From assembly GCF_004000905.1 (NCBI RefSeq), contig NZ_BIMD01000022.1:19196-83195 (forward strand): a DNA stretch of 64,000 nucleotides, written 5' to 3'. The notes under the pieces are model-generated. The model was not told where the DNA came from. It was given only the letters and a program-made list of their open reading frames with translations, and did no database searches. Made by a program: the position numbers and the translations under genes. Each line of letters begins with the position of its first letter. Position 1 is the stretch's first letter. The stretch is from Paenibacillus humicus NBRC 102415 (GTDB lineage Bacteria; Bacillota; Bacilli; Paenibacillales; Paenibacillaceae). Below are positions 52,597 to 62,174 of this stretch, in pieces.

Positions 52597-52696
52597 TGGA
52601 AACGCTTACGAAATAGGCGGAATTGTTTTGGACGCGAAGGGGAAAGCCGGCCGGCAAAGTAATTCGGATTCATTCCGCAAAATGTAATCGATAACA
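52597..52696 (+). promoter_or_regulatory. two cre (CcpA) sites upstream of the giant glycosidase gene
   Basis: TGTAATCGATAACA (52683-52696) matches all 14 positions of the cre consensus (TGWAANCGNTNWCA) inside a wider near-palindrome, AATGTAATCGATAACATT. TGGAAACGCTTACG (52597-52610) matches 12 of 14. This implies carbon catabolite repression of the glycosidase. I cannot assign the -35/-10 boxes. Confidence 0.7.
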
Positions 52697-52736
52697 TTTA
52701 AGGCATTATTCATTCACAGGGAGGTTCAAGCCATTC

Positions 52737-55700
52737 ATGCCAACGATGAAAAGAACCCAGGCCGATAAGTCCAGAAGCGGCCGATTCAGCCGCCGATCTC
52801 CGTCCGTACGCCGCCCGGCGGTACGGTGGCTGGCTGGAGCGACGGCCGGCTCGCTGCTGCTCGGCCTGCTGCCGCTGCATGCCGCCGCCGCCCCGGCAGA
52901 TCCGGCGTCGCTGCCGGCTTATTACAATCCGTCGAAACCGACGGCAGAACGCGTCGCGGACCTGCTACGCCGGATGACGCTGGACGAGAAGGTCGGCCAG
53001 ATGGTCCAGGCGGAACGGGCATCCGTCACGCCGGAGGATGTTCTGGCCTACGGGCTCGGCTCGGTGTTCAGCGGCGGCGGCTCGTTCCCGAACGGCAAGC
53101 TGGCCGACAGCACTCTTGAGCAGTGGACCAAGCTGTACAACGGCTATCAGGACGGCGCTCTGTCGACGCGTCTCGGCATTCCGCTCCTGTACGGCGTGGA
53201 CGGCGTGCACGGCCATAACAACGTCAAGGACGCCACGCTGTTTCCTCATAATATCGGCCTGGCTGCGACGCATGACGCCGAGCTGGCCGAAAAGGCGGGC
53301 GCTGCGGCAGCGGCGGAAATCCGCGCCACCGGCATCAACTGGACGTTCGCGCCGACGCTCGCCGACGTCCAGAACATCTCCTGGGGCCGGACCTACGAAG
53401 GCTTCGGCGACGATCCGGCTGTTGCGGCGGAGCTTGGAGCGGCTTACATCAAGGGGCTGCAGGGCGGGAAGCCCGGGGACTTGCAGCGGCCGGACAAGGT
53501 CGTCGCCACGGCGAAGCATTTTATCGGGGAGGGTTACACCGACAACGGCATCAACCAGGGCAATGTGACGCGGTACTCGGAGGAGCAGATCTGGGCGCTT
53601 GAGAAGCAGGTGTACGAGGCGGCCGTCCGAGCGGGCGTCGGCACGGTAATGGCTTCGTACCACAGCATTCAGGGCCTCAAGATGCATGCCAACCAGCGGC
53701 TCCTGCAGGACAAGCTCAAGGGAGAGCTCGGGTTCAAGGGCTTCGTCGTCTCCGACTACAACGCGATCGACCAGATTACGAAGGACTGGCAGGGCAACGC
53801 CGTCAGCGGCTTGAAGGCCCAGGTCAAGACGGCCGTCAACGCGGGCGTCGACATGATCATGGAGCCGGACAAGTGGAAGGAGGTCGTGACCGACCTCAAG
53901 CAGCTGGCCGAGGAAGGCGGAATCTCACAGGCGCGGATCGACGACGCCGTGTCGCGGATCCTGACGGTGAAGTTCGATTCCGGCGTCTTCGAGCATCCGA
54001 AGTCCGACCCGGATCAACAGGCCGCATTCGGCTCGGCTCAGAGCCGGGCGGTCGCTCGCGAAGCGGTCGCGCAGTCGCTTGTGCTGCTCAAGAACGATGT
54101 CGTTCCGGGCGAGGACGGCTCCGAGTCGCCGATTATGTCCCAGCTGTCCGGAATGAAGGATATTTTTGTTGCCGGCAAGGCGGCGGGCGATATCGGCAGG
54201 CAGGCAGGCGGCTGGTCGATCACATGGCAGGGCAGCGCCGGGGCGATCACCAAAGGCACGACGATTCTGCAAGGCTTGCAGAAGGCGGCGGAGTCCGGCG
54301 GCAAGAAGGTGACCTACAACGAGCATGGCCGCGGCGCGAAAGGCCATGACGCGGCCATCGTCGTTGTCGGTGAGATGCCGTATGCCGAATCGGACGGGGA
54401 TACGTCCAACCTTAACCTGAATACAGAGGATCTGGCCACGCTGGCCAACGTTCGGGCTGCCGATCCGGAGCTGCCGATCGTTCTCGTGCTCGTCTCGGGC
54501 CGCCCGATGACGATCGGCGACCAGCTGAAGGACATCCAGGGGCTGGTAGCCGCCTGGCTCCCCGGCACGGAGGGCGATGGAGTCGCGGACGTGCTGCTCG
54601 GGAGCAAGGACTTTACGGGCAAGCTGCCGTTGAAATGGCCGTTCAGCCTGAGCGCCTACGATCATGCCGGCGATTCCGGGCAGTTCCTGTTCAAGACGGG
54701 GTACGGCTTGACCAAGTCGCAGCCGACTCCGGATGATCTGCCGCAGCCTCCGGCTCAGCCGGACACGAGCATTCCGGTTCCGGGCGTCGTGCAGGCGGAG
54801 GATTACAGCGCGATGAGCGCGCCGGGAGCGGTGCAGACGGAAACTACCCAGGATGAAGGCGGAGGCAAGAACGTCGGTTATATCGATGCCGGCGACTGGC
54901 TCCAATACGAAGTCAATGCGCAAAGCGGCCTGTACGACGTCGAGGTGCGCTACGCCTCTTGGGGAGATTCATCGGGCGTCAAGATTCTGGACGGAACCGC
55001 CAAGGAGCTCGGCTCCGTGAAGCTGCCGAAAATCAACAGCTACCAGGACTGGGGGACGGCCGTCCTGCGTGGCGTTCCGATAGCCGCCGAAGGCAGGCAG
55101 AGCCTGCGCATCCTGTTCACGGGGGGGAGCATGAACCTCAACTGGCTGAAGTTCTCCCGCACGGGAGACGCTCCGGCTGACGGAGGCCAGCCCGGCACCG
55201 GGGAGCCGGGGGACGGCACGGTGCCGGAGGTGATTCAGGCGGACGCGGTGCAGAGCTGGACGACGAGCGAGCGCGATCCCGGCAATATCCAGTGGTATTA
55301 TGCGGACCGTTCCAAGCCGGAGGACAAAAAGCTGGAGCAGCAGCAGCCTCTCGATATCGTCCGGCCGAACGAAGCCGCTGGAACGGTCCTTTCCCTCGAT
55401 CCGGATGTGACTTATCAATCCATGGTCGGCATCGGCTCGTCGATGGAGGAATCGACGGTCGGCAATCTCGCCAAGATGTCGGCGGACAAGCGCAAGGAGC
55501 TGCTGGGCAAGCTGTTCGATCCGGCGGAAGGGGCGGGCATGAGCCTTGTGCGCGTGACGATCGGCACGGCCGATTTCACCGGGCAGCCGTTCTACACCTA
55601 TGATGACATGCCGGCAGGACAGACCGATCCGGGCCTGGAGCATTTCTCGATTCAGAAGGACCGCGACCTGCACATCATTTCCACGCTGAAGGAAATCCAG

Positions 55701-58700
55701 GCAATCAACCCGGACGTGAAGTTCTTCGCTTCTCCGTGGAGCGCGCCGGGCTGGATGAAAACGACGGACAGCATGATCCGCGGAGAAATCAAGGAGGAGT
55801 ATCTGCCGGTCTATGCGGACTATCTCGTGAAGTTCGTGCAGGCTTACCAAGCGGAAGGCATTCCGATGGAAATGCTGACCGTGCAGAACGAGCCTCTGCT
55901 GGAAATCGATTATCCGAGCACGAAAATGTCTTGGCAGCAGCAGGCAAGGCTGATGGTGCTGCTGCGCCAGAAGCTGGATGCGGCGGGCTTCGGACACGTC
56001 GGACTGCTCACGTACGACCACAATCCGGGCGACACGATGGCTTATCCCGCCCAGCTTCTGCGCGACAAGGCCGCATACGCGGCAGTGGACGGAACGGCTT
56101 TCCACGATTACGGCGGAGAGCTGAGCGAGATGACCAAGCTGCATGACCTGTTCCCGGACAAAAACGTCTACTTGACCGAACGCGCGGTCTGGGGCACGAA
56201 GGGAGCCGACCGCATCGCCCAGTACTTCCGCAATTGGGCGCGCAGCTACAATTCCTGGGTCGTCATGCTCGACAGTGACATCAAGTCGCATCAGTGGGTC
56301 GGCACGCCGGATCCGACTCCGGTCATCCAGGATTCCTCGGACCGCGACAACTACTGGATCGCTCCGGAGACGTACCTGATGGGCCAATTCTCGAAGTTCG
56401 TCCTCCCTGGCTACAAAAGGATCGAGAGCGATTACGGCTCCTCCGGCACCGTGACGAATGTCGCCTTTGTCAGTCCGGACGGACGCAAGGTCGTAACCGT
56501 CGCAATCAACCAGACCGACAAGGACCAGCCGATCAAGCTCATGAGCGACGGCACGCAGATCTCCGCGGTCGTTCCGGCCAAGGCGGTCACCACGTTCTCG
56601 TGGATTCGTCCCGAGCTGGGCCGGACCGCGCCGGGCAGCTTCCGCGCGGCGGACTTTGACCGCGCTAGAGGCGTCTATCAGACCGATACGGTTACGGGCG
56701 AAGTATATGGCCTCAATGAAGGCGAGTCGTCCGAGCCGGCTTCCTTCACCTACGACCTGACGGTCAAGAAGGCCGGCAGCTACTTCCTCGATCTCGGTTA
56801 TGCCGGACAGCCTTCCGGCGCTTCTGCGGCCATCTCGATCGACGGCTCGGATGCCGGGACCTTGACGGTGACGCGCGATACTTACGCAGGGCCGAATCCG
56901 TACGGCTATGCGCGGGTCAAGCTGGCGCTGCCCGCCGGCGAGCACGCTCTGGGCGTGACGGCGGAAGGGACCGGCTACAGCTTGCGCGACATTCGCTTGA
57001 CGACGGCCGGCAATAGCGCCGCCGCCCTGCCGAAGCGGATTCAAGCCGAGCAGGCGGACGAGTCCTCCGGCGTTCTCATCGAAGACGGAGCGGCCGGTAC
57101 GGTTCCGGGCAGCTGGCTGGATTACCGGGTCAGCGTGCCGGAGGACGGCGCTTATCTGCTGACCTACCGTTACCGGACCCGTGGCGGAGACTCGGCCGCC
57201 GACGCTTCCTGGAAGCTGGACGGAGGAGGAGCTGTCCAACAGGATTCCCTCGCCGCGTCCGACGAATGGACGACGCTGACCTCGGCCATTCCGCTGTCCA
57301 AGGGGGAGCATACGCTCCGCCTGTCCGTTGGCGGAACGAACGTATCGCTGGACTGGATCGAGATCGGTCCGCGCATCGTCCGCAAGGACAACCCGCCGCT
57401 TATTCCGGTTCCGGGCACCGCAAGCGCGCTTGATTACGCCGCTATGAGCGGCCCTTCCGAGGGCGCGGGGGGAGCGGCGGATGGCCATAAGCTGACCGGC
57501 ATCAAGGCTGGCGACTGGATCGACTACAAGCTGGATGTCCCGGAAGCGGGCAGCTACACCTTCACGCTTGAAATGAGCTCTCAAGCCGGCGGCATGGGCG
57601 CGTTCGATCTCAAGCTCGGAGACGCTGTCCTGGCGTCGTACGACGTCCCGCAGATTTACGGGAACTGGGTGAAGAGCCGCAAGACGGCCGCGCTGCCGCA
57701 AGGCGAAATCACGCTGCGCCTGGCCGCGAACGTGGAGGGCTTCGAGATCGGGGCGCTGGCCATCGAGCCGCTCCACCTCTTCGCCGCGGACGCTGGCGGC
57801 ATCCTGAACATCGAGGCGGAGAGCTACTTCGATTCCGGACGCAATGCCATCGAGACGAATAAAGCGGCCGGAACGGCCAACGTGGGCTACACGAATGCGG
57901 GCAATCTGCTGCGTTATCGGGTGGACGTCCCGCAGGACGGCAACTACAAGGCGACCTACCGCTACGCGACGAAGCAAGGAGGAGTATCCGCTGCCCTGTT
58001 CGCGGACGGCGAGCTGAAAGGCACCGCGGCGCTGCCGTCCACAGGCGATTGGGGCGCGTACAAGACCGTCTCCCATATCGTCTCCCTCAAGGCGGGCGTG
58101 CAGGAGATCGGCGTGCTGGACCAGGGAGACGGCTTCAACATCGACTGGATCCGGCTGGAGCCGACGTCCGAAGAGAACCGGCCGGCGCTCAGCCGGGCAG
58201 CGGTTCCGTCCGCTTCCCTGAAAGCGGGCAAGTATGACTCGCCGCAGGAGCTGCTGCTGGCGAGCGCGACCGATGGCGCGACGGTGTACTATACGCTGGA
58301 CGGTTCGCTGCCTGCTCCGGACAACGGTATCGCAGCAAACGGTCCAATCGCGGTATCCGGAACCGCCGTCATCCGCGCAGCCGCTTTCAAGGATGGCTTG
58401 CCGGGCAGCTTCACGGCCGCATTCACGTATGTAACCGGCAAATCGCAGCCAAGCGCGACGCCATCGGCGACACCGAGCGCGACACCTTCGACGACGCCGA
58501 GCGCGACACCTTCGGCGACGCCGACGCCTTGGCCGCCATACTGGCCGACTCCGTCGCCAACGCCATCTCCATCGGCGGCCCCTTCCGGAGCGGACATCAC
58601 GACCGCCGTTCCTGTTCTTGATCCCGCATCGGGAATAGCCGCTGCCTCCATCGGCGCCGATGAGCTGAAGCGTGCGGCAGGTATGGGAGCGGCGGGCATC

Positions 58701-59708
58701 TCGATTCAAGTTCCCGCCCTGTCGGGAGCAAGAGGGTACCGGATCTCCATACCGGCGGCCGCTCTGACAGACGGCAAAGCCGCGCTTGAGATTCGAACGG
58801 CTGCCGGGATCGTGACGCTTCCGGCGGAAATGCTGAAAGGGTACGGAGATCCCGCATCCGGAACCGTGGAGCTCGAAATAGCCCGGATCCAAGGCGCGGC
58901 AAGCCCATCCGGCGTACGAATCACCCTCTCGGCTGCCGGCAAATCTCTCCTCTGGCGCGGCAAGCTGCAAGCGGTAGGGGTCAAGCTGCCGTACTCGGCA
59001 GGCGTGGAACAGTCCGCACATCCGCAGCGCATAACGGTGCGGATGTCGGACGAAAAAGGTATCGCCGCAGCGGTGCCGACCGCCCGCTACAGAGCGGGCT
59101 CGGGCACTGTCGAGTTCCAGACTTCGCTGCTTGGGGATTTCCAGATTGAATATGTGGTCAAGGAATTCAAGGATACGGTTCATCTGACATGGGCAGCCGA
59201 AGCTATCGACGCTCTGGCCGCCAAGGGCATCATCCGAGGAACAGGAGCTGAAGTCTTCACGCCAGCCGCGAATGTGCGCCGGGCCGACTTCGTCCTCATG
59301 CTCGTGAAGGCGCTCGGTCTTCGCGGTGAAGCAGGAGCTTCCTTCGCGGATGTTCCGGCGGGCTCCTATTACGAGGAGGAGGCGGCAATCGCCAAATCGC
59401 TTGGGATCGCGGCAGGCAGGGAGGATGGAAGCTTCGATCCTATGGCACCGATAAGCAGGCAGGAAATGATGGCAATGGCAGCCAGAGCCCTGAATTTGGC
59501 AGGCCGGCCGCTGCCGGAGGCGTCCGTCTCCGATCTTGACGGCTACAACGATCGGTCCGCTGTAGCGGCGTATGCGGCTGAAGCCGCAGCGGCGCTCGTC
59601 AAGGCGGGACTGCTGAGAGGGGATGGCAGCAGCCTGAACCCGGCAGGCCTGACGACACGCGCAGAGGCAGCCGTGCTGATCTATCGTCTGTACGCTTGGA
59701 TGGACTGA
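52737..59708 (+). CDS. secreted S-layer-anchored GH3-GH30 bifunctional glycosidase
   Basis: The 2323-residue protein has this order. Residues 1-52 are a long basic signal peptide. GH3 spans about 65-655, resembling plant-type exo-beta-glucosidases: YGVDGVHGHNNV, nucleophile Asp340 in VVSDYNAI, probable acid/base Glu551 in PYAESDGD. A CBM6-like module covers 681-808. GH30 covers 883-1288, with acid/base Glu1052 in TVQNEP and nucleophile Glu1148 in YLTER. Four further carbohydrate-binding-like modules span 1300-1812. A chitobiase/Fn3-like module (1820-1900), a Ser/Pro/Thr linker (1901-1952), an unrecognised domain (1952-2142) and three SLH repeats (2147-2323) follow. It probably degrades beta-glucan, possibly beta-1,6-linked, on the cell surface. 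GGGAGG precedes the ATG. Confidence 0.92.
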   Translation: MPTMKRTQADKSRSGRFSRRSPSVRRPAVRWLAGATAGSLLLGLLPLHAAAAPADPASLPAYYNPSKPTAERVADLLRRMTLDEKVGQMVQAERASVTPEDVLAYGLGSVFSGGGSFPNGKLADSTLEQWTKLYNGYQDGALSTRLGIPLLYGVDGVHGHNNVKDATLFPHNIGLAATHDAELAEKAGAAAAAEIRATGINWTFAPTLADVQNISWGRTYEGFGDDPAVAAELGAAYIKGLQGGKPGDLQRPDKVVATAKHFIGEGYTDNGINQGNVTRYSEEQIWALEKQVYEAAVRAGVGTVMASYHSIQGLKMHANQRLLQDKLKGELGFKGFVVSDYNAIDQITKDWQGNAVSGLKAQVKTAVNAGVDMIMEPDKWKEVVTDLKQLAEEGGISQARIDDAVSRILTVKFDSGVFEHPKSDPDQQAAFGSAQSRAVAREAVAQSLVLLKNDVVPGEDGSESPIMSQLSGMKDIFVAGKAAGDIGRQAGGWSITWQGSAGAITKGTTILQGLQKAAESGGKKVTYNEHGRGAKGHDAAIVVVGEMPYAESDGDTSNLNLNTEDLATLANVRAADPELPIVLVLVSGRPMTIGDQLKDIQGLVAAWLPGTEGDGVADVLLGSKDFTGKLPLKWPFSLSAYDHAGDSGQFLFKTGYGLTKSQPTPDDLPQPPAQPDTSIPVPGVVQAEDYSAMSAPGAVQTETTQDEGGGKNVGYIDAGDWLQYEVNAQSGLYDVEVRYASWGDSSGVKILDGTAKELGSVKLPKINSYQDWGTAVLRGVPIAAEGRQSLRILFTGGSMNLNWLKFSRTGDAPADGGQPGTGEPGDGTVPEVIQADAVQSWTTSERDPGNIQWYYADRSKPEDKKLEQQQPLDIVRPNEAAGTVLSLDPDVTYQSMVGIGSSMEESTVGNLAKMSADKRKELLGKLFDPAEGAGMSLVRVTIGTADFTGQPFYTYDDMPAGQTDPGLEHFSIQKDRDLHIISTLKEIQAINPDVKFFASPWSAPGWMKTTDSMIRGEIKEEYLPVYADYLVKFVQAYQAEGIPMEMLTVQNEPLLEIDYPSTKMSWQQQARLMVLLRQKLDAAGFGHVGLLTYDHNPGDTMAYPAQLLRDKAAYAAVDGTAFHDYGGELSEMTKLHDLFPDKNVYLTERAVWGTKGADRIAQYFRNWARSYNSWVVMLDSDIKSHQWVGTPDPTPVIQDSSDRDNYWIAPETYLMGQFSKFVLPGYKRIESDYGSSGTVTNVAFVSPDGRKVVTVAINQTDKDQPIKLMSDGTQISAVVPAKAVTTFSWIRPELGRTAPGSFRAADFDRARGVYQTDTVTGEVYGLNEGESSEPASFTYDLTVKKAGSYFLDLGYAGQPSGASAAISIDGSDAGTLTVTRDTYAGPNPYGYARVKLALPAGEHALGVTAEGTGYSLRDIRLTTAGNSAAALPKRIQAEQADESSGVLIEDGAAGTVPGSWLDYRVSVPEDGAYLLTYRYRTRGGDSAADASWKLDGGGAVQQDSLAASDEWTTLTSAIPLSKGEHTLRLSVGGTNVSLDWIEIGPRIVRKDNPPLIPVPGTASALDYAAMSGPSEGAGGAADGHKLTGIKAGDWIDYKLDVPEAGSYTFTLEMSSQAGGMGAFDLKLGDAVLASYDVPQIYGNWVKSRKTAALPQGEITLRLAANVEGFEIGALAIEPLHLFAADAGGILNIEAESYFDSGRNAIETNKAAGTANVGYTNAGNLLRYRVDVPQDGNYKATYRYATKQGGVSAALFADGELKGTAALPSTGDWGAYKTVSHIVSLKAGVQEIGVLDQGDGFNIDWIRLEPTSEENRPALSRAAVPSASLKAGKYDSPQELLLASATDGATVYYTLDGSLPAPDNGIAANGPIAVSGTAVIRAAAFKDGLPGSFTAAFTYVTGKSQPSATPSATPSATPSTTPSATPSATPTPWPPYWPTPSPTPSPSAAPSGADITTAVPVLDPASGIAAASIGADELKRAAGMGAAGISIQVPALSGARGYRISIPAAALTDGKAALEIRTAAGIVTLPAEMLKGYGDPASGTVELEIARIQGAASPSGVRITLSAAGKSLLWRGKLQAVGVKLPYSAGVEQSAHPQRITVRMSDEKGIAAAVPTARYRAGSGTVEFQTSLLGDFQIEYVVKEFKDTVHLTWAAEAIDALAAKGIIRGTGAEVFTPAANVRRADFVLMLVKALGLRGEAGASFADVPAGSYYEEEAAIAKSLGIAAGREDGSFDPMAPISRQEMMAMAARALNLAGRPLPEASVSDLDGYNDRSAVAAYAAEAAAALVKAGLLRGDGSSLNPAGLTTRAEAAVLIYRLYAWMD
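58445..58530 (+). repeat. short tandem repeats encoding the Ser/Ala/Thr/Pro linker
   Basis: Imperfect 12- to 24-base units encode PSAT or PSTT, repeated about six times. They form a flexible extracellular linker inside the giant glycosidase. They are coding and not a CRISPR array. Confidence 0.85.
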
Positions 59709-59721
59709 CCCGTCCAAGGAG

Positions 59722-59760
59722 AAAAAGCTTCCCGGCCATTGCGGCCGGGAAGCTTTTTTT
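59722..59760 (+). terminator. intrinsic terminator of the giant glycosidase gene
   Basis: AAAAAGCTTCCCGGCC and GGCCGGGAAGCTTTTT form a 16-bp stem with loop ATTGC and a T run; the A run makes it bidirectional. Confidence 0.95.
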
Positions 59761-59837
59761 ATCCCTTCCAAGCGGAAGCGGCAGGAGGAGAGTCGGGCTG
59801 TCCGGCACGCCGATGCAGACAGCAGGCAGGTCCGTAT

Positions 59838-60353
59838 TCATGTGGACCGATCTTCCCCGGAAGCAACGAAGTCAAGCACCTGTGCGAAGGAGACGGGACG
59901 ATAGTCCCAATGCTCGACCGAGACGTTGAAATAACTGCGCCCGGCGTATTTTTGACCATGGATATGTCCGTGCACGTTCAAATAAGGCATGCTGCGGTTC
60001 ATGTACATGGGCTCGTGGCTGAGGAAGTAGAAGCCTCGGTATACGATCGGCTGCTCGTGCACTTCGTCGAAGCCGGCCTCAAGCCACCATTCGCGGCTCC
60101 GGTCGCGGTCGTGGTTGCCGAGGATCAGATGCTTGTACCCGTTCAAGGCGCCGACGATTTCCCGGGTTCTGCCCAAGCCGCCAAAGGAGAAGTCTCCCAG
60201 ATGGTAGACGGTATCTCCCTCGGAGACGGCCTCGTTCCAGCGTTGGATCATGGCGGCATCCATTTCCCCGGCATCGGCGAACGGCCGGGATTCATAATCG
60301 ATGATTTCCCGGTGTCCGAAATGATGGTCCGATGTGACAAATATTTCCGGCAT
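59838..60353 (-). CDS. calcineurin-like metallophosphoesterase
   Basis: The 171-residue protein has the metal-binding set of this superfamily: TSDHHFGH, YHLGDFSFGG, LGNHDRD, LSHEPM and VHGHIHG. It hydrolyses phosphomonoesters or diesters in the cytoplasm; the substrate is unknown. GGGAGG is eight bases before ATG 60353. It runs leftward after the methyltransferase gene. Confidence 0.92.
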   Translation of the reverse strand: MPEIFVTSDHHFGHREIIDYESRPFADAGEMDAAMIQRWNEAVSEGDTVYHLGDFSFGGLGRTREIVGALNGYKHLILGNHDRDRSREWWLEAGFDEVHEQPIVYRGFYFLSHEPMYMNRSMPYLNVHGHIHGQKYAGRSYFNVSVEHWDYRPVSFAQVLDFVASGEDRST

Positions 60354-60480
60354 GGCTGTTCCTCCCTTATCGGCTGCATGCGCTATGAAGCGATTGTTTC
60401 CATCTTCGCCTAGATGTATAAGTCCGGCAAGGTACGTCCATGATGCGCAGCATGCTGTCGTCCTCCGCAATAAAGGCGGA

Positions 60481-60511
60481 AAAGCCGCAGGAAACGATCC
60501 TGACGGCTTTA
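60481..60511 (-). terminator. hairpin at the end of the methyltransferase gene
   Basis: AAAGCCG-CAGGA pairs with TCCTG-A-CGGCTTT, with one bulge. It overlaps the methyltransferase stop codon; T runs lie on both sides, so it could act in both directions. Confidence 0.65.
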
Positions 60512-61465
60512 TTTAGACGGCTTCCGTTTTCCGGCACGCTTGCTTCGGTTGGGCTTATTTCGGGCAGGCGGCGTTTTCTTGGGGCTGCGCGCCGCTCGCT
60601 TTTTTCGCCTGGAGGAATCGTGGCGACGATTGGACGGCGGAGACTGCTGAGCAGCCGGAGAAGCGGCTTCCTCGGGAATGGATGCCGAAGCCGAACCGGC
60701 CTCGCCCGCCCGCATTCCGTCCAGGAGCAGATCCATCGGACCCGTGTATAAAAACGGCTCGCCGCTTTTTTCCTCCTGCGGCCGAAACCGCTGGGAGTCC
60801 ACGTAAGCAGGCTCTTCAAGAGGCTGCGCGGCCATGATCGAAATCTCTTCATCCGAAATCTGTTCTTTGACGACGACCAGATGGAGCATCATTTGGTAGG
60901 CGACATTCATCTGGCTCTGACGAAGCAGGGAGAGCTCATGAGGCTCGTAAAGCCCGTCGTAGGGTGGGAAGTAGAAAAATTCCAGCTTCAGCAGCCTCAG
61001 ATCCAGCTCTTCGCTTTCCCCTTCGGCATTTTGCTGCTCGGCATCCTCTTCCTCGATCGGCAAGACGACGGCTTCTTCCATCAAGGACCAATTCCGGCTG
61101 CCGGAAAGCTTGTATTCGTCCGGATCGACGTAACAGACCGGATGGCGCGTCCAGTAGCGGGGAGCGTGCTCATTCAGCAGCTGACGATACCGGCGGTTCG
61201 CGATGTGCGCCGAGACATGGGCATACGGAACGACGATGCACACGACGGCGCGGTGACGGCATACTCGGTAGATTTCGCGCAGCACAAAATCCGCATCCGC
61301 GGCATATTGAAGGCTGTTGGAAGCCATGACGAAGTCGACGGTTCCAGCCTCGAACGGAAGCGGGGAATCGAAATCATGAACGAGATCGACGCCATCATAG
61401 GGCAGCTTGTCGATCCCGTGGCATCCTGGATGCTTGATCGTCCCGCAGCCCAGGTCTATTTTCAC
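60509..61465 (-). CDS. SAM-dependent methyltransferase with basic C-terminal tail
   Basis: In this 318-residue protein, residues 1-110 form a class I methyltransferase (KIDLGCGTIKHPGCHGID as the SAM-binding loop, DFVMASNSLQYAADADFVLR). A middle part with acidic stretches follows. The last 45 or so residues are rich in Arg, Lys, Ser and Pro (SRRKKRAARSPKKTP), a tail that suggests contact with nucleic acid or cell-wall polymers. The start is GTG 61465, after AAGGATGAGG. The acceptor is unknown. It is co-directional with the phosphoesterase gene. Confidence 0.82.
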   Translation of the reverse strand: MKIDLGCGTIKHPGCHGIDKLPYDGVDLVHDFDSPLPFEAGTVDFVMASNSLQYAADADFVLREIYRVCRHRAVVCIVVPYAHVSAHIANRRYRQLLNEHAPRYWTRHPVCYVDPDEYKLSGSRNWSLMEEAVVLPIEEEDAEQQNAEGESEELDLRLLKLEFFYFPPYDGLYEPHELSLLRQSQMNVAYQMMLHLVVVKEQISDEEISIMAAQPLEEPAYVDSQRFRPQEEKSGEPFLYTGPMDLLLDGMRAGEAGSASASIPEEAASPAAQQSPPSNRRHDSSRRKKRAARSPKKTPPARNKPNRSKRAGKRKPSK

Positions 61466-61558
61466 ATTACCTCATCCTTCGCGTAAAGCGGTTCATACAG
61501 TCTATTCACGAAGGAAGCTTGCCGTCTATGCGGTAGTCCATGGCCTTCAGCTTGGGCT

Positions 61559-62137
61559 TTATTTGCTTTTCAGTCCGTCTTCGCTCACCGCTGAAAGGGA
61601 AAGGAAAAGATGGTATTCCGCTTGTTCGCTGCGAGTCCGCCTGGAGTGGGTCTGCGCGAATTCAATGGCCAGTTTCAGGAACTCCTCGGCTTCTTCCTTG
61701 GTCAGGTAAACGTCCGAGTTGGAAAGGGTGCCGGTTCTTTTCCGTCCGGCTTCAGAACTTGCCAGATATTTTTCCTTGGCTGCGTCGAACATATTCGAGG
61801 CGAGCTTCTGGGACTCGGATCGGAAAATTTCCTTGATGGACTCGTCATCCGCCTCGTCCCGGCTTATATTGACGGTTCCGTCGTAGGCTTTATAGAATTT
61901 CGCTGTAATTCCGTTGATTTGCTTCGTCTCGACCAGCTCCAGCAGGCCGATGCTTTCAAGCTTGCGCGCATGATAATACACTTTGGCCGGAACCTCGCCC
62001 ATTCGGTCCGCAATTTCCTTGATCGTTGCCGGATGGTCGGATTTATGAAAGAAATTCATGATTTTCATCCGGTATGGATCGGAAAAAATTCGGATTTCCT
62101 CGATCGTCTTGAGTACCTTCGTTTCGATAAGGGCCAC
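61559..62137 (-). CDS. ArsR-type winged-helix regulator
   Basis: In this 192-residue protein, residues 5-85 form an ArsR-like winged helix (RIFSDPYRMKIMNFFHKSD, then TIKEIADRMGEVPAKVYYHA). The helical C-terminal part is of unknown role. The only reasonable start is GTG 62137, although GGAG overlaps it, so the true start is uncertain. It lies 37 bases after the MFS gene in the same transcript, which suggests it represses its own operon. Confidence 0.8.
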   Translation of the reverse strand: MALIETKVLKTIEEIRIFSDPYRMKIMNFFHKSDHPATIKEIADRMGEVPAKVYYHARKLESIGLLELVETKQINGITAKFYKAYDGTVNISRDEADDESIKEIFRSESQKLASNMFDAAKEKYLASSEAGRKRTGTLSNSDVYLTKEEAEEFLKLAIEFAQTHSRRTRSEQAEYHLFLSLSAVSEDGLKSK

Positions 62138-62174
62138 TCCTGTCTGCTGCTTCGTACATGCTCGCCTTATTATA

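Noticed and set aside
52275..52697. A 140-codon minus-strand frame upstream of the glycosidase gene
   Set aside because: No ribosome binding site, no recognisable motif, and it overlaps the cre sites that belong to the rightward gene.
58445..58530. Short regular repeats that might suggest a CRISPR array
   Set aside because: They are in frame and encode a Ser/Ala/Thr/Pro linker; there are no spacers and no cas genes.
54969..59771. A 1600-codon open frame on the minus strand
   Set aside because: It lies fully opposite the giant glycosidase gene, whose domains are clear. High GC removes stop codons from the opposite strand; the translation is Arg/Ala/Gly-rich without motifs.
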